Assembly: GCF_021729035.1 (NCBI RefSeq)
Contig: NZ_JAJSAP010000002.1
Location: 248,001 to 312,000 of the forward strand
DNA from: Microbulbifer sediminum
Lineage (GTDB): Bacteria > Pseudomonadota > Gammaproteobacteria > Pseudomonadales > Cellvibrionaceae
Length of the DNA: 64,000 bases
Direction: 5' to 3'
Shown piece by piece: positions 47,741 to 59,595 of the stretch. A program made the position numbers and the translations under genes. Numbering within the stretch: position 1 is the first letter of the stretch; the number at the start of each line of letters is the position of its first letter. The notes under the pieces were generated by a model that had not been told where the DNA came from, searched no databases, and was given only the letters and a program-made list of their open reading frames with translations.

Positions 47741-47784
47741 GAATCCCCGGCCGGCATCCGGGCCGGTCATATGACCGGGGATTC
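47741..47784. repeat. Nested palindromes upstream of crcB
   Basis: A ten-base inverted repeat GAATCCCCGG (47741-47750) / CCGGGGATTC (47775-47784) encloses a GC-rich spacer and overlaps a perfect 16-base palindrome CCGGTCATATGACCGG (47763-47778). It lies between the crcB start and the LysR remnant. It could be a stem-loop in the crcB leader, an operator or a repeat unit; no second copy was noticed. Confidence 0.5.
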
Positions 47785-47860
47785 TACCGGAATTCGCCGC
47801 CACCGGCACTGAGCCGGCCCGCTGTGGCTGTAAGTAACCCCCCGGATCCCAGAGACGGCT

Positions 47861-47971
47861 TCACTGCGGTATCGCCCAGTCCGGTGTACCGGCAAAGCGC
47901 TCAACGAGGAAATCCACAAACATTCCCACTCGCGCGGGCACGAATGCGGCTTTAGGGTAAAGCGCGTAACT
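47861..47971 (-). pseudogene. LysR-family regulator remnant (C-terminal end)
   Basis: Only the last 35-40 codons remain: ALYPKAAFVPARVGMFVDFLVERFAG and the end near DWAIPQ, a characteristic LysR C-terminus (landmarks ALYP, P, KVR-type, FVDFL). Reading further back on the minus strand to about 48145 gives no LysR-like sequence, because the plus strand there codes for an SDR end. The helix-turn-helix and most of the effector domain are missing. Confidence 0.75.
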
Positions 47972-48175
47972 GTGAACAATGTCCAGCCGGGCCCCACCGA
48001 TACGGAGATGAATCCGGCCGACGGTGCCTACAGTGAGGTATTGCACAGCTTTATGGCGCTGAAGCGCCATGGTCGCCCGGAAGAAGTGGCGGGGGTTGTG
48101 GCATTCCTGGCGGGACCGGAAGCCGCCTTCATCACCGGCTCGCACTACGACGTCGACGGCGGTTTCAAAGCGTGA
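47963..48175 (+). pseudogene. Short-chain dehydrogenase remnant (C-terminal end)
   Basis: About 70 codons encode the end of an SDR: VTVNNVQPGPTDTEMN, then RHGRPEEVAGVVAFLAGPEA and ITGSHYDVDGGFKA, matching the family's PG, D-T, P-EEVA, FL and GG landmarks. The cofactor site TGxxxGxG and the Ser-Tyr-Lys catalytic triad would lie upstream but are absent; the LysR end directly abuts. It has no start with a ribosome site. Confidence 0.78.
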
Positions 48176-48216
48176 CCGGGTGTTAACGCCAGTGGGCCCG
48201 CATCCGCGGGCCCTTT

Positions 48217-49575
48217 TCAGTTCTTTTGCCGCCCCGCATCCCGGCCGTATCGCTGCTGCCCGCTGTCGCGGTTCAGCTGCCTGAGCTTCTCCAGCTTGTC
48301 GCCGATTTTGAGTTCCAGCCCCCGTGGCACCGGCTGGTAGTACACGCGCTCGTGTATGGGTTCGGGAAAGTAGTTCTCTCCCGCGGCAAAGGCATCCGGC
48401 TCATCGTGGGCATAGCGGTACTCGGCTCCGTGCGCCATGCTTTTGGCCAGTTTGGTGGGCGCATTGCGCAGGTGGATGGGAACCTCGTAGCTGGGATCCC
48501 GCCGTACGTCCGCCAGCACTCGCTTGTAGGCGCTGTAGACGGCATTGCTTTTCGGGGCGACCGCCAGGTAGGCAATTGCCTGGGCAATCGCCAGCTCCCC
48601 TTCCGGGCTGCCCAGGCGCTCCTGGACATCCCAGGCATCGAGGGCAACCTGTAGCGCACGAGGGTCCGCATTACCGATATCCTCGCTGGCCATACGCACG
48701 GCCCGGCGGGCGATATAAAGCGGGTCGCACCCCCCGTCCACCATGCGGGCAAACCAGTAGAGTGCGGCATCCGGGTCCGATCCCCTCACCGCCTTGTGCA
48801 GGGCCGAAATCTGGTCGTAGAAATAGTCCCCGCCCTTGTCGAACCGCCGCACATCGGCACTCAGCACTTCCGCCAGCACCGCCTCATCGATTACATAGCG
48901 GCCGCCCTCTTCCCGGGACAGGTCACAGGCAATCTCCAGCAGGTTAAGCGCACCGCGGGCATCACCGTCTGCGGCCTTTGCCAGCTTGGCCAGAATCGCC
49001 TCATCGATCTGCGGGTGCAGTTTCTGCAGCGCCTCGTCCTCGGCCAGTGCCCGGTGCATCAACTGCAGCAGTTCCTCCTCATTGAGGTTGCGCAGCATGT
49101 AGACCCGGCATCGAGAGAGTAGTGCATTGTTCAGCTCAAATGAGGGATTCTCGGTGGTGGCGCCGACAAAGGTGACGGTGCCCTCTTCCACGTACGGCAG
49201 GAACGCATCCTGTTGCGCCTTGTTAAAACGGTGTACCTCGTCCACAAACAGAATGGTGCCGCGCCCGGTCTGGACCCGCTGCTGTTCAGCCTCCGCCACC
49301 GCTGCCCGGATGTCTTTTACCCCGGCCAGCACCGCGGACAGCGTGGTGAAATGGGCATCGCACTCCTCTGCCAGCAGGCGGGCGAAGGTCGTCTTGCCCA
49401 CCCCCGGCGGTCCCCACAGGACCATGGAGTGCAATTGTCCCCGCTCCACTGCTTCCCGCAGCGGTTTTCCCGGCCCCAATAAATGCGTCTGGCCCATGTA
49501 CTGGGCCAGGTTGCGAGGCCGCATGCGCGCGGCCAGGGGCTGGTGTTTTGGTGCGGACTGGAACAGGTCACTCAT
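48217..49575 (-). CDS. rarA: Replication-associated recombination protein RarA (MgsA)
   Basis: AAA+ ATPase of the clamp-loader type acting at stalled forks, 452 residues. Walker A is GPPGVGKTT, Walker B ILFVDEVHRFNK, sensor 1 ATTENPSF and the arginine-finger region LLSRCRVYML. The C-terminal tetramerisation part has YWFARMVDGGCDPLYIARR. The ATG at 49575 (MSDLFQ) is chosen; the frame extends 38 codons further but into lolA. It overlaps lolA by eight bases in the conserved ftsK-lolA-rarA order. Confidence 0.96.
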   Translation of the reverse strand: MSDLFQSAPKHQPLAARMRPRNLAQYMGQTHLLGPGKPLREAVERGQLHSMVLWGPPGVGKTTFARLLAEECDAHFTTLSAVLAGVKDIRAAVAEAEQQRVQTGRGTILFVDEVHRFNKAQQDAFLPYVEEGTVTFVGATTENPSFELNNALLSRCRVYMLRNLNEEELLQLMHRALAEDEALQKLHPQIDEAILAKLAKAADGDARGALNLLEIACDLSREEGGRYVIDEAVLAEVLSADVRRFDKGGDYFYDQISALHKAVRGSDPDAALYWFARMVDGGCDPLYIARRAVRMASEDIGNADPRALQVALDAWDVQERLGSPEGELAIAQAIAYLAVAPKSNAVYSAYKRVLADVRRDPSYEVPIHLRNAPTKLAKSMAHGAEYRYAHDEPDAFAAGENYFPEPIHERVYYQPVPRGLELKIGDKLEKLRQLNRDSGQQRYGRDAGRQKN

Positions 49576-50179
49576 CGCGGATAATGTCGGTTCCTGCCGG
49601 TGGGTTGAAGTTGAACAGTGCCGCAGCAAGGCTGGGGTTCGCCTTGACCCGACTGAACTTGATCCTGGTAGTCTGCCCCATACTGTCACGCACGGTCATT
49701 GCCGCGGGCAGCCCTTTGTCACTGAAGCGAATTTCCATGGATCGAAACGGTGCCGAATCGCTTTTCGGAGTGAGCTGGAAGGCGCCATCCTTGCTCGCCA
49801 CATTGAATGAGCTGCGAATCTCACCCACCTTGCCACCAAGCAACAGTGCCGGGGTCTCTTTCATGCGCTTATCCACCGGGCGGATAGTCACCTGCTCGAG
49901 ATCCGGGTCATACAGCCACAGTTTTTTGTTGTTGGTCACCAGCAGCTGCGGAAAGGGCTCCCCTGTCTCCCAGCGTAACTTTCCCGGACGCTCAACGGAG
50001 AAGGTGCCGCTGCTTTTCTGCAGGACTTCACCGCGCTCATCGGTGAGGGTCTGGTGGAACTTTCCCGAGATAGATGCCAGCGGTTGCAGCAACTGGCTCA
50101 GTTCGGCGGTGGCGTCGGCCCACGCAGAGCTGGTCAGTAGCGACGCGGAAGCCGCAAGGGCAGTAATAAAGCGATTCAT
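49568..50179 (-). CDS. lolA: Outer membrane lipoprotein carrier protein LolA
   Basis: Periplasmic chaperone moving lipoproteins from LolCDE to LolB, 203 residues. Signal peptide about 1-21 (ending SSAWA). The mature part has ISGKFHQTLTDERGE, GTFSVERPGKLRWE (with the conserved Arg-Pro-Gly region) and LWLYDPDLEQVTI. It lies between ftsK and rarA on the same strand, 157 bases after ftsK. Confidence 0.95.
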   Translation of the reverse strand: MNRFITALAASASLLTSSAWADATAELSQLLQPLASISGKFHQTLTDERGEVLQKSSGTFSVERPGKLRWETGEPFPQLLVTNNKKLWLYDPDLEQVTIRPVDKRMKETPALLLGGKVGEIRSSFNVASKDGAFQLTPKSDSAPFRSMEIRFSDKGLPAAMTVRDSMGQTTRIKFSRVKANPSLAAALFNFNPPAGTDIIRDE

Positions 50180-50336
50180 AGCGAGACTCCAGTGCTGGTG
50201 TTTTCCATAGGAAACCTGGTATCAGGTCCATAGCCTCTCTGTGTGTAGCGATCGAGACTCTGCACCTGTCCAAAGTTCCCTAAAGATTAGCCGCCGGCGT
50301 GTGAACGATAACTGAACCCGGCCGGGAGCCGGGTGA

Positions 50337-52679
50337 TCAGGCGGGTGGCGGCGCGAGGACCTCGCGATTGCCGTTATGGCCGGCGGGGGAAACCACACCG
50401 GCGGCCTCCATGGCATCGATAATACGAGCCGCGCGATTGTAGCCGATGCGCAACTGCCGCTGCACCGAAGAAATCGAGGCCTTGCGCGACTTGGTCACAA
50501 AGGCCACGGCCTCATCATAGAGCGCATCGGTTTCCGGATCATCGTCTTCCCCGCCCTCGGATTGCAACCCGGGTACCGGGATACTGTTATTGCTGTCATC
50601 GACAATGCCGTCGATATAATCCGGCTCACCGCGACGGCTCCAGTCGGCTACAACCTTGTGCACTTCGTGGTCATCCACGAACGCACCGTGGACACGCACC
50701 GGCACGCCGCTGCCCGGCGGCAGGTACAGCATGTCGCCGTGGCCAAGCAGTTGCTCTGCACCGCCCTGGTCGAGGATGGTCCGGGAGTCCACTTTGGAGG
50801 ACACCTGGAAGGCCATGCGGGTGGGCACATTGGCCTTGATCAGGCCGGTAATCACATCCACCGACGGACGCTGGGTGGCGAGCAGGAGGTGGATCCCGGC
50901 GGCGCGGGCCTTCTGTGCGATCCGCGCGATCAACTGTTCCACCTTCTTGCCCACAATCATCATCATGTCGGCAAATTCGTCAATCACCACCACAATCGCC
51001 GGCAGTGGCTTGAGGTGCGGCGGCGTCTGCTCGCCTTCCGGGACGCTGGAGGCCGGATCCGGCTGCCAGGTCGGGTCGACCAGGGGCTCCCCTGCTTCAA
51101 TCGCCTCGCGGACTTTGCGGTTGAAACCCGCCAGGTTGCGCACGCCCATGGCTGCCATCAGCTTATAGCGTCGCTCCATTTCACCGACACACCAGCGCAG
51201 CCCATTGGCGGCGTCGTTCATGTCAGTGATTACCGGGGTCAGCAGGTGCGGAATCCCCTCGTACACTGACAGTTCCAGCATCTTCGGGTCCACCAGGATC
51301 AGGCGGACCTCCTCGGGCGTGGATTTGTAAAGCAGGCTCAGGAGCATCACATTGATGCCCACTGACTTACCGGAGCCGGTGGTACCCGCCACCAGCAGGT
51401 GCGGCATCTTGGCCAGGTCCGCCACCACTGGCTGGCCGGAGATATCGTGTCCCAGCGCCAGCGTGAGGCGGGACTTGGCATTCTCGTACACATCCGCCGA
51501 CAGGACCTCGGTCAGGCGCACCATCTGGCGGTTCTCGTTGGGAATCTCGATTCCCACTACCGACTTGCCCGGAATCACTTCCACCACCCGCACGCTGATC
51601 ACAGCCAGTGAGCGCGCGAGGTCCTTGGCCAGGTTACTGATTTTGCTGACCTTGACCCCCGGAGCCGGCTGGATTTCAAAGCGTGTGACCACCGGACCGG
51701 GCAGCACTGAAACCACTTCCGCCACCACGCCGAAATCCTTCAGCTTGAGTTCTAGGAGGCGGGACAGGGCTTCCAGCGACTCGCGGGAAAATCCGGCCTT
51801 TTTGTTTTTGTCCGGGGCATCCAGCAGCGACAGTGGCGGCAGCTTGCCGGTCACCGGCCCACTGGAAAAAAGCTCGCCCTGCTTTTCTTTCGCAGCACGG
51901 GGACTGGGCTTGGGGGCCGGCAATGAGGGTTCGATCTTTGGCGGGATGCGCTTGGCTGTACGCTGTTTCTCTTCCGTTACGGCGGCCTTGCGTACCAGGA
52001 CGGCCTCCCGCGCCACGCGCTTTTCTTCCCGTTCCTGGCGCGCACGCTGGTAGCGCTGGCCAAGCCAGGCGATCAGTCCCAGTAGATTACGACCAATACT
52101 GTCCGCCAACTTCAGCCATGAGAGGCCGGTGAATACGGTTATGCCAATGGCAAACAGTGCCAGTAAGAGGATTGTCGCCCCCACGTACCCAAGACTGGTT
52201 TCCATCGAGCTCGCAATAGCGGCCCCCACTATCCCGCCATTGGAGAACGGCAAGGGTTCCTCGGCCTGGGCGAAAGACAGTGTGGCAAGTCCGGCCCCGG
52301 TCGCCAGCAAAAGAACAAGCCCGGTTACCCGTAGCGCAAACAGCGGCCCATGGAACCGCGCGTTACGGTCGCGGAGGATACCGAACGCACGCCAGCCAAT
52401 CAGCAGGGGAAAGAGATAGGCCATCCAGCCCAGCAGCGAAAGGCAGACATCAGCCAGCCAGGCGCCGGTTGGGCCAATTGCGTTCTGGACCGGCCCGCCA
52501 TGGCCGGTGTGCGACCAACCGGGGTCCTGGGGGCTGTAGCTTGCCAGGCTGATGGCCATCAGCAGCGCCCCGGCCAGCAGGGCAATCAGGGCCCCTTCGC
52601 GCAATAGCCGGGCGATCAGCGATTCGGGCAGGCTGCCGGCCTCGGTATCTGGTTTGTCGGTTGCGCTCTCGGCCTTCAC
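50337..52679 (-). CDS. ftsK: DNA translocase FtsK
   Basis: Septal DNA pump that moves the terminus and activates XerCD at dif; 780 residues. Four membrane helices occupy about 25-190. A short charged linker (about 200-290) follows, then the RecA-like motor with [15 protein letters not shown] (Walker A) and [10 protein letters not shown] (Walker B). The C-terminal gamma winged helix (about 705-770) reads [20 protein letters not shown] and [13 protein letters not shown], almost the E. coli sequence that reads GGGNAGGG. The N-terminal half and linker are short relative to E. coli but usual for pseudomonads. It lies 16 kb from the candidate dif site. Confidence 0.96.
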   Translation of the reverse strand: MKAESATDKPDTEAGSLPESLIARLLREGALIALLAGALLMAISLASYSPQDPGWSHTGHGGPVQNAIGPTGAWLADVCLSLLGWMAYLFPLLIGWRAFGILRDRNARFHGPLFALRVTGLVLLLATGAGLATLSFAQAEEPLPFSNGGIVGAAIASSMETSLGYVGATILLLALFAIGITVFTGLSWLKLADSIGRNLLGLIAWLGQRYQRARQEREEKRVAREAVLVRKAAVTEEKQRTAKRIPPKIEPSLPAPKPSPRAAKEKQGELFSSGPVTGKLPPLSLLDAPDKNKKAGFSRESLEALSRLLELKLKDFGVVAEVVSVLPGPVVTRFEIQPAPGVKVSKISNLAKDLARSLAVISVRVVEVIPGKSVVGIEIPNENRQMVRLTEVLSADVYENAKSRLTLALGHDISGQPVVADLAKMPHLLVAGTTGSGKSVGINVMLLSLLYKSTPEEVRLILVDPKMLELSVYEGIPHLLTPVITDMNDAANGLRWCVGEMERRYKLMAAMGVRNLAGFNRKVREAIEAGEPLVDPTWQPDPASSVPEGEQTPPHLKPLPAIVVVIDEFADMMMIVGKKVEQLIARIAQKARAAGIHLLLATQRPSVDVITGLIKANVPTRMAFQVSSKVDSRTILDQGGAEQLLGHGDMLYLPPGSGVPVRVHGAFVDDHEVHKVVADWSRRGEPDYIDGIVDDSNNSIPVPGLQSEGGEDDDPETDALYDEAVAFVTKSRKASISSVQRQLRIGYNRAARIIDAMEAAGVVSPAGHNGNREVLAPPPA

Positions 52680-54035
<1,356 letters not shown>

Positions 54036-54071
54036 GCCGCTACCGGCGTGGCCGGCAAATGCAGTGTCATT

Positions 54072-54104
54072 AAAGGGCGATCTTTTGGGTCGCCCTTTTC
54101 TTTT
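54072..54104 (+). terminator. Rho-independent terminator of trxB
   Basis: Nine-base stem AAAGGGCGA / TCGCCCTTT with a nine-base loop, followed by TCTTTTG, 37 bases after the trxB stop. Confidence 0.85.
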
Positions 54105-54180
54105 GTACTCTTTTGGTAATACCGTCCCACCACTACGGCGACAGCCGGCAGCAGCACCCGCACAGAGGGCTCAGTAACAG

Positions 54181-54903
54181 ATGACCAGACAAAGCGAAGA
54201 GCGCCTGAGCCTGCTCGGTGAGGGCCCCCCTGATTTCCCCCCTACCCACCAGGCACTGGGCGACCCCAACGGGCTGCTCGCGGTTGGGGGCCAACTGACA
54301 CCGGAGTGGTTGCTGGCCGCCTATAAGCGCGGCATCTTCCCGTGGTACTCGGACGGCCAACCAATCCTGTGGTGGTCCCCCTCACCGCGCTGTGTCGTCC
54401 TGCCGGACCGATTCTCAATCGGCCGCAGCCTGCGCAAGACCCTGCGCCGCGGCCGCTACACGGTGACTTTCGACCGGTGTTTCGGTGAAGTCATCCAGGC
54501 CTGCAGTGAGCCGCGGGCGCAGGATGACGGGACCTGGATTACCGGGGAGATGCGGGAGGCCTATCTCGAGATGCACCGTCTCGGGTACGCGCACTCTGTG
54601 GAGACCTGGGAGGGCGACCGACTGGTCGGCGGGCTCTACGGGCTGGCGATCGGCCGGGTGTTCTTCGGCGAATCCATGTTCCACCGGGAAACCGATGCCT
54701 CCAAAGTGGCTTTTGCCCACCTGGTCCGCCAGTTACAATTCTGGGGCTGCCCGTTGATCGACTGCCAGGTGAGCAACCCACACCTGACCAGCCTCGGCGC
54801 AGTAGAGGTAGAGCGTGCTGCCTTCGAGCAGCTTCTGGCCCGGGGAACGGCGATGAGTGATTTCCCGCGCCCATGGACCCTCTCCAGGAATATTGCCCTA
54901 TGA
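54181..54903 (+). CDS. aat: Leucyl/phenylalanyl-tRNA-protein transferase
   Basis: Adds Leu or Phe from tRNA to proteins with N-terminal Arg or Lys, marking them for ClpS-ClpAP; 240 residues. Conserved [51 protein letters not shown] and [15 protein letters not shown] are visible. Its stop overlaps the bpt start (ATGA). Both transferases lie beside clpA and clpS, so the N-degron branch is encoded as a unit. Confidence 0.97.
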   Translation: MTRQSEERLSLLGEGPPDFPPTHQALGDPNGLLAVGGQLTPEWLLAAYKRGIFPWYSDGQPILWWSPSPRCVVLPDRFSIGRSLRKTLRRGRYTVTFDRCFGEVIQACSEPRAQDDGTWITGEMREAYLEMHRLGYAHSVETWEGDRLVGGLYGLAIGRVFFGESMFHRETDASKVAFAHLVRQLQFWGCPLIDCQVSNPHLTSLGAVEVERAAFEQLLARGTAMSDFPRPWTLSRNIAL

Positions 54904-55619
54904 GCAGGTACTCCCAGCTGGACTCAGTGCGGTTACTGGCCACCCTGCCCCACCCCTGCGGCTACCTGCCCGGACGGGAGGCAACCACGGTCTTCATGGA
55001 TCCCCAGACCCGGGTCGACCAGCAGCTATACACCCAGCTGTCAGAGCTTGGGTTCAGGCGCAGTGGCGAATACCTGTACCGGCCCCAGTGCGCCAACTGC
55101 AATGCCTGCATCCCCGCCAGGGTACCGGTTGGACTGTTCGTACCTGACCGCAGCCAGCGGCGCTGCTGGAAGCGCAACCGCGACCTGGACATCTTCCATG
55201 TCGATACCATCGACACCGATGAGCACTATCAGCTGTATGCACGCTACATCGAGGAGCGGCACCGGGACGGGGAGATGTACCCACCCAGCCGGGACCAGTT
55301 CCGCGACTTTCTCTCGCCGGCCTGGGGCAGCACGCGCTATATCGAGTTCCGTGCCCGCGGGGCCCTGGTCGCCACTGCAGTTACGGACCTGCTCACTGCA
55401 GGCCTTTCCGCCATCTATACTTTTTTCGACCCGGATGAGGCGCGCCGCAGCCTCGGCAGCTATTGCATCCTGTACCAGATCGAATGGGCCCGGCAGCTGG
55501 GCCTGCCGAGCCTCTACCTGGGCTACTGGATCGAAAATTGCCAGAAAATGGCCTATAAAACCCGGTTTGAACCGGTGGAATTACTGCGCGACAACCGCTG
55601 GCACCTGAAGTCTGGCTAG
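54900..55619 (+). CDS. bpt: Aspartate/glutamate leucyltransferase (Bpt/Ate family)
   Basis: Transfers Leu to proteins with N-terminal Asp or Glu, creating a ClpS-recognised residue; 239 residues. N-terminal cysteine region HPCGYLPGR and [14 protein letters not shown], then [13 protein letters not shown], and the C-terminal [21 protein letters not shown] and [15 protein letters not shown]. The ATG at 54900 overlaps aat. Often annotated as arginyl-tRNA transferase; bacterial members are leucyltransferases. Confidence 0.95.
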   Translation: MSRYSQLDSVRLLATLPHPCGYLPGREATTVFMDPQTRVDQQLYTQLSELGFRRSGEYLYRPQCANCNACIPARVPVGLFVPDRSQRRCWKRNRDLDIFHVDTIDTDEHYQLYARYIEERHRDGEMYPPSRDQFRDFLSPAWGSTRYIEFRARGALVATAVTDLLTAGLSAIYTFFDPDEARRSLGSYCILYQIEWARQLGLPSLYLGYWIENCQKMAYKTRFEPVELLRDNRWHLKSG

Positions 55620-55747
55620 CGCCCCGGGCCCCAGGTTTTGCCCTGCCGCGTCTTTTCGTGCAAAATACGCGCCCGTCGCACCGCGGCCCGGCCTATGTGC
55701 CGCCGGGGTAAAAGGTCAGATCAAGTTATTTTGAAGGTTACTGCCGC

Positions 55748-55966
55748 ATGGCGAAAGACGATTACATTGAGATGGAAGGCGAGGTGATCGACACCCTGCC
55801 GAACACCACATTCCGCGTAAAGCTTGAAAACGGACACGTGGTGATCGCGCACATCTCCGGAAAAATGCGCAAGAACTACATCCGTATCCTCACCGGTGAC
55901 AAGGTCAAGGTAGAGCTGACTCCCTACGACCTGAGCAAGGGCCGCATCACTTACCGCGCGCGCTGA
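55748..55966 (+). CDS. infA: Translation initiation factor IF-1
   Basis: Essential 72-residue OB-fold factor. [20 protein letters not shown] start, [21 protein letters not shown] core and KGRITYRAR end all match the family. Ribosome site GAAGG lies about nine bases upstream. It is followed by a bidirectional terminator facing clpA. The 55620-55747 leader is GC-rich, then AT-rich near 55720-55740. Confidence 0.98.
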   Translation: MAKDDYIEMEGEVIDTLPNTTFRVKLENGHVVIAHISGKMRKNYIRILTGDKVKVELTPYDLSKGRITYRAR

Positions 55967-55987
55967 GCTAACCGGTTTACAGGTACG

Positions 55988-56018
55988 AAAAAGGCCACCC
56001 CTCGGTGGCCTTTTCCGT
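55988..56018. terminator. Bidirectional terminator between infA and clpA
   Basis: Eleven-base perfect stem AAAAGGCCACC / GGTGGCCTTTT with loop CCTC; T-rich ends on both strands suit convergent genes. Confidence 0.9.
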
Positions 56019-56041
56019 TTCGGGAACAGAGCTTGCCCCTA

Positions 56042-58318
56042 TCAGGCAGGGACGGCAGTCCTGATCTGCAGCTCGTCCCCCTCGACGGTGACCTCGACAC
56101 GGCCACCCTCCTCCGACAGATCCCCGAACAGAACAGCCTCCGCCAGGGGCTTGCGCACCTTGTCCCGGATCAGCCGGGCCATTGGACGGGCGCCCATCTT
56201 CTCGTCATAGCCGTGACGGGCTAGCCACTCGCGGGCTTCCTCGCTGACCTCCAGCGTCACACTCGACTCATCCAGCTGGGCCTGCAGCTCCACGATGAAC
56301 TTGTCAACGACAGTCTTCACCACCCCAAAGTCCAGCGCACCAAACTGGATAATGCTGTCCAGGCGATTACGGAACTCCGGAGTGAACATCCTCTTGATCT
56401 GCTCCATGCCATCACTGGAATGGTCCTGGGAGGTAAACCCGATGGACCGGCGGCTCATCAATTCCGCCCCGGCGTTGGTGGTCATGATCAGGATCACATT
56501 GCGGAAGTCCGCCTTGCGGCCATTGTTGTCCGTCAGGGTTCCGTGATCCATCACCTGCAGCAGCAGATTGAAAACTTCCGGGTGGGCCTTCTCAATCTCA
56601 TCAAGTAGCACCACGCTGTGCGGGTGCTTGGTAACGGCATCGGTGAGCAGCCCACCCTGGTCGAAACCCACATACCCGGGAGGTGCACCAATCAGGCGGG
56701 AGACGGTGTGGCGCTCCATATATTCGGACATATCGAAGCGGATCAGCTCGATCCCCATGACCTTGGCCAGCTGCCGACAGAGCTCTGTCTTGCCCACACC
56801 GGTGGGGCCGGCGAAGAGGAAGGACCCGATGGGCTTCTCCTCGGCGCCCAAGCCCGCGCGACTGAGCTTGATCGAGGTGCTCAGGGCACCGATCGCCTCA
56901 TCCTGCCCGAACACCACCATCTTCAGGTTGTCGTCGAGGCGTGCCAGCTGCTCCTTGTCGGACACCGACACACTCTTGGCCGGGATCCGGGCAATCTTGG
57001 CAATCACCGCCTCGATATCCTCAACCTCGATGACTTCCTTGCGCTCTTCCACAGGTAGCAGCGCCTGGAAAGCCCCGGCCTCATCGATCACATCAATGGC
57101 CTTGTCCGGCAGGAAACGCTCGGTAATGTGACGGCTGGACAACTGCGCCGCAGCCTCCAGGGCGCCATCGGTAAACCGTACGCGATGGTGATCCTCGAAA
57201 CAGGTTTTCAGGCCCCGCAGGATCTGCACGGTTTCTTCAATAGAGGGCTCGTTGACGTCGATCTTCTGGAACCGCCGGGACAGGGCCCGGTCTTTCTCAA
57301 AGATGCCCCGGTACTCGCTAAAAGTCGTTGAACCGATACAGCGCAGGTGGCCGCTGGAAAGCAGCGGCTTGAGCAGGTTGGATGCATCCATCACCCCACC
57401 GGACGCCGCTCCGGCACCGATAATGGTGTGGATTTCATCGATGAACAGGATTGCCTGGTCCCGCTTGCGCAGCTCTGCGAGCAGCGCCTTGAAGCGTTTC
57501 TCGAAGTCACCACGGTACTTGGTGCCGGCGAGCAGGGAACCCAGGTCCAGGGAGTAGATGGTGGCGTTGCGCAGCGTCTCGGGAACATCCTCATCAACGA
57601 TGCGACGTGCGAGCCCCTCTGCAATCGCAGTCTTGCCCACACCCGACTCACCCACCAACAGGGGGTTATTCTTGCGCCGGCGCGCCAGTACCTGGGTTAC
57701 CCGCTCCACTTCGGGGCCCCGGCCGACCAGAGGGTCAATGCGACCCAGGATCGCCTCCTGGTTGAGGTTGGTGGCGTAACTCTCCAGCGGGTCAGAGCCA
57801 CCCGGTTCACTGCCCGGCGCCAGGTCCTCATCAGTCTGCTCAGGGGCCGGCTCGGCACTGTGGCTATTATTGCCACTGGAACCCACACGGGAGATACCGT
57901 GGGTGATGTAGTTGACCACGTCGATACGGGCCACACTCTGCTGCTTCAGGTAATAAACCGCCTGGCTCTCCTGCTCACAGAAGATCGCCACCAGCACATT
58001 GGCACCGGTCACTTCCTTCTTGCCGGACGATTGCACATGAAATACCGCCCGTTGCAGCACACGCTGGAACCCTAGCGTAGGCTGGGTCTCGCGCTCGGTA
58101 TCGGACTCGGGAATAAGCGGCGTGGTGGAGTCGACAAACTCCAGCAATTCGCGGCGCAGGGCACTCAGGTCGGCTCCACATGCGTGCAGCACATCGGCAG
58201 CGGATTCATTATCGAGCAGGGCGAGCAACAGGTGCTCTACCGTCATGAATTCATGCCGTTTGGCGCGCGCACCCTTGAACGCCAGATTGAGCGTTACCTC
58301 TAAATCCTTGCTGAGCAT
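56042..58318 (-). CDS. clpA: ATP-dependent Clp protease ATP-binding subunit ClpA
   Basis: AAA+ unfoldase for ClpP, 758 residues, usual length. N domain (1-145), first AAA module with [15 protein letters not shown] and [14 protein letters not shown], second with [15 protein letters not shown] and [15 protein letters not shown]. The IGF/IGL-type ClpP loop ([10 protein letters not shown]) is present. The ATG at 58318 ([10 protein letters not shown]) is chosen over a longer frame of 13 codons. ClpS lies 112 bases upstream on the same strand. Confidence 0.97.
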   Translation of the reverse strand: MLSKDLEVTLNLAFKGARAKRHEFMTVEHLLLALLDNESAADVLHACGADLSALRRELLEFVDSTTPLIPESDTERETQPTLGFQRVLQRAVFHVQSSGKKEVTGANVLVAIFCEQESQAVYYLKQQSVARIDVVNYITHGISRVGSSGNNSHSAEPAPEQTDEDLAPGSEPGGSDPLESYATNLNQEAILGRIDPLVGRGPEVERVTQVLARRRKNNPLLVGESGVGKTAIAEGLARRIVDEDVPETLRNATIYSLDLGSLLAGTKYRGDFEKRFKALLAELRKRDQAILFIDEIHTIIGAGAASGGVMDASNLLKPLLSSGHLRCIGSTTFSEYRGIFEKDRALSRRFQKIDVNEPSIEETVQILRGLKTCFEDHHRVRFTDGALEAAAQLSSRHITERFLPDKAIDVIDEAGAFQALLPVEERKEVIEVEDIEAVIAKIARIPAKSVSVSDKEQLARLDDNLKMVVFGQDEAIGALSTSIKLSRAGLGAEEKPIGSFLFAGPTGVGKTELCRQLAKVMGIELIRFDMSEYMERHTVSRLIGAPPGYVGFDQGGLLTDAVTKHPHSVVLLDEIEKAHPEVFNLLLQVMDHGTLTDNNGRKADFRNVILIMTTNAGAELMSRRSIGFTSQDHSSDGMEQIKRMFTPEFRNRLDSIIQFGALDFGVVKTVVDKFIVELQAQLDESSVTLEVSEEAREWLARHGYDEKMGARPMARLIRDKVRKPLAEAVLFGDLSEEGGRVEVTVEGDELQIRTAVPA

Positions 58319-58430
58319 CTGAACCTCGAATCCTCGTATGCCTGTATCACCCGCCACTCACCTGTCCAGTGCGCGCCGCAGAACGGCGGTTGTGAATGCG
58401 CCCGATTCCTTTCGGGCAACGGGGCCTGAA

Positions 58431-58808
58431 TCAATCTTCTTCGCTCTCGTCCGCTTCGATCTCACACAGCAGGGGGTGCTGGTGGTCCCTGGCAAATTGA
58501 TTGACCTGTGCTGCCTTTGTTTCCGCTATATCCCGAGTATAGACACCACAGACCGCTTTTCCCTCCGTATGCACCTGTAGCATCAGGCGGGTGGCACGCT
58601 CCCGGTCCGCGCCAAAAAACATCTCCAGGGTCTCCACCACGAAGTCCATCGGGGTGTAGTCGTCATTGAGCATCACCACCTTGTACATGGGAGGACGCTT
58701 TACTCGCGCAGGGGCCTCTTCAAGCGCCAGGTCACCATCAAAATCGTCTCCGTACGGAAGATCATTCCCGCTGCCGGAGCCGAGCTCAATCACACTAAAC
58801 TTGCTCAT
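58431..58808 (-). CDS. clpS: ClpS adaptor protein
   Basis: N-recognin that delivers proteins with Leu, Phe, Tyr or Trp ends to ClpAP, 125 residues. The flexible acidic N-terminus (about 1-38) is followed by [19 protein letters not shown] (the Asn-Asp of the binding pocket) and [24 protein letters not shown]. The C-terminus is acidic. Confidence 0.96.
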   Translation of the reverse strand: MSKFSVIELGSGSGNDLPYGDDFDGDLALEEAPARVKRPPMYKVVMLNDDYTPMDFVVETLEMFFGADRERATRLMLQVHTEGKAVCGVYTRDIAETKAAQVNQFARDHQHPLLCEIEADESEED

Positions 58809-58920
58809 AGCTATATTCTATAAACTGGTAGCCATCCGCCAGCGCCACGAGTTTCCGGGCGCCACTAAATAAGCCGGCATTGTACCTTCATTTCGCTCGC
58901 CGGGCAGGCGTCCACACCCC

Positions 58921-58949
58921 TTGACATTAGCAAACCAGTTAGCTACAAG
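58921..58949 (+). promoter_or_regulatory. Possible sigma-70 promoter of the cold-shock gene
   Basis: TTGACA at 58921-58926 and TACAAG at 58944-58949 with a 17-base spacer (-10 matches 4 of 6). This would give a leader of about 130 bases before the cold-shock gene, a length seen for regulated cold-shock mRNAs. Confidence 0.45.
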
Positions 58950-59084
58950 AGGTAGTGCATGCCTTGACCAGAGGCATCAATACCGCAGGGACGCACGCGG
59001 TAATCAAGCGACAAGCTTCGATAACGATAAAAGAAACTCTGTAAGGCGGCCTGCAGTCGCCCCGGCAATTAGAGGGATTTCGCC

Positions 59085-59363
59085 ATGCCTACCGGTACCG
59101 TCAAATGGTTCAATAATGCCAAGGGATACGGTTTCATTCTCGCGGACGAAGGGGGTGAAGACCTGTTCGCGCACTACTCCGCAATCCAGATGGAGGGTTA
59201 CCGAACCCTGAAGGCGGGTCAGCAAGTAAGTTTCGATATCATCAAGGGCGATAAAGGTTTCCACGCGGCCAACATCAATGTCGGCACCGCGGCCCAGCCG
59301 GGCCCGGATAAGGCTTCCGAGGCAGCTGGCCAGAGGGAGAAAGAGGCCGAGGCTCTCGGCTGA
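59085..59363 (+). CDS. cspD: Cold-shock-domain protein (CspD-like)
   Basis: Single-stranded nucleic-acid-binding protein of 92 residues. The cold-shock domain (1-68) has GTVKWFNNAKGYGFI (RNP1) and DLFAHYSAI (RNP2). The C-terminal 25 residues are Ala/Glu/Lys-rich, as in CspD. It sits between clpS and icd, the place of cspD in pseudomonads. Ribosome site GAGGG lies about eight bases upstream. A terminator follows 176 bases after the stop. Confidence 0.92.
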   Translation: MPTGTVKWFNNAKGYGFILADEGGEDLFAHYSAIQMEGYRTLKAGQQVSFDIIKGDKGFHAANINVGTAAQPGPDKASEAAGQREKEAEALG

Positions 59364-59539
59364 GCCAGTCAGGACCGGCCATACCGCCGCTCCTGAATTC
59401 GGCGTTTCAATTCCAATCGAGACGGCTCGGCAGCGATGCTTCGGTATCGCACTGACCACGCCCCCTTCTCTACTGGTCAACCGCATCAGAGGGGACGTTT
59501 TACCGGACAGCCCCGCGCCAACCGGCGATTCCGACCAAT

Positions 59540-59575
59540 AAAAAAGCCCCACCTCTTTCGAGGCGGGGCTTTTTC
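59540..59575. terminator. Bidirectional terminator between cspD and icd
   Basis: Long stem AAAAAGCCCC-CCTC / GAGG-GGGGCTTTTT with one A-C mismatch and a TTTC loop. T runs on both strands; it serves icd on the minus strand (20 bases after its stop). Confidence 0.88.
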
Positions 59576-59595
59576 ATTCCGGGTCTGGCCCTGGA

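Noticed and set aside
47692..47860. Fluoride riboswitch upstream of crcB
   Set aside because: The conserved pseudoknot core sequences were not found in this leader; only unrelated palindromes are present.
47861..48145. A 94-codon minus-strand gene
   Set aside because: Only its last 35-40 codons look like a protein family (LysR end); the rest is antisense to the SDR remnant.
55967..56041. A tRNA gene after infA, as serW in E. coli
   Set aside because: The segment holds only a bidirectional terminator and no cloverleaf.
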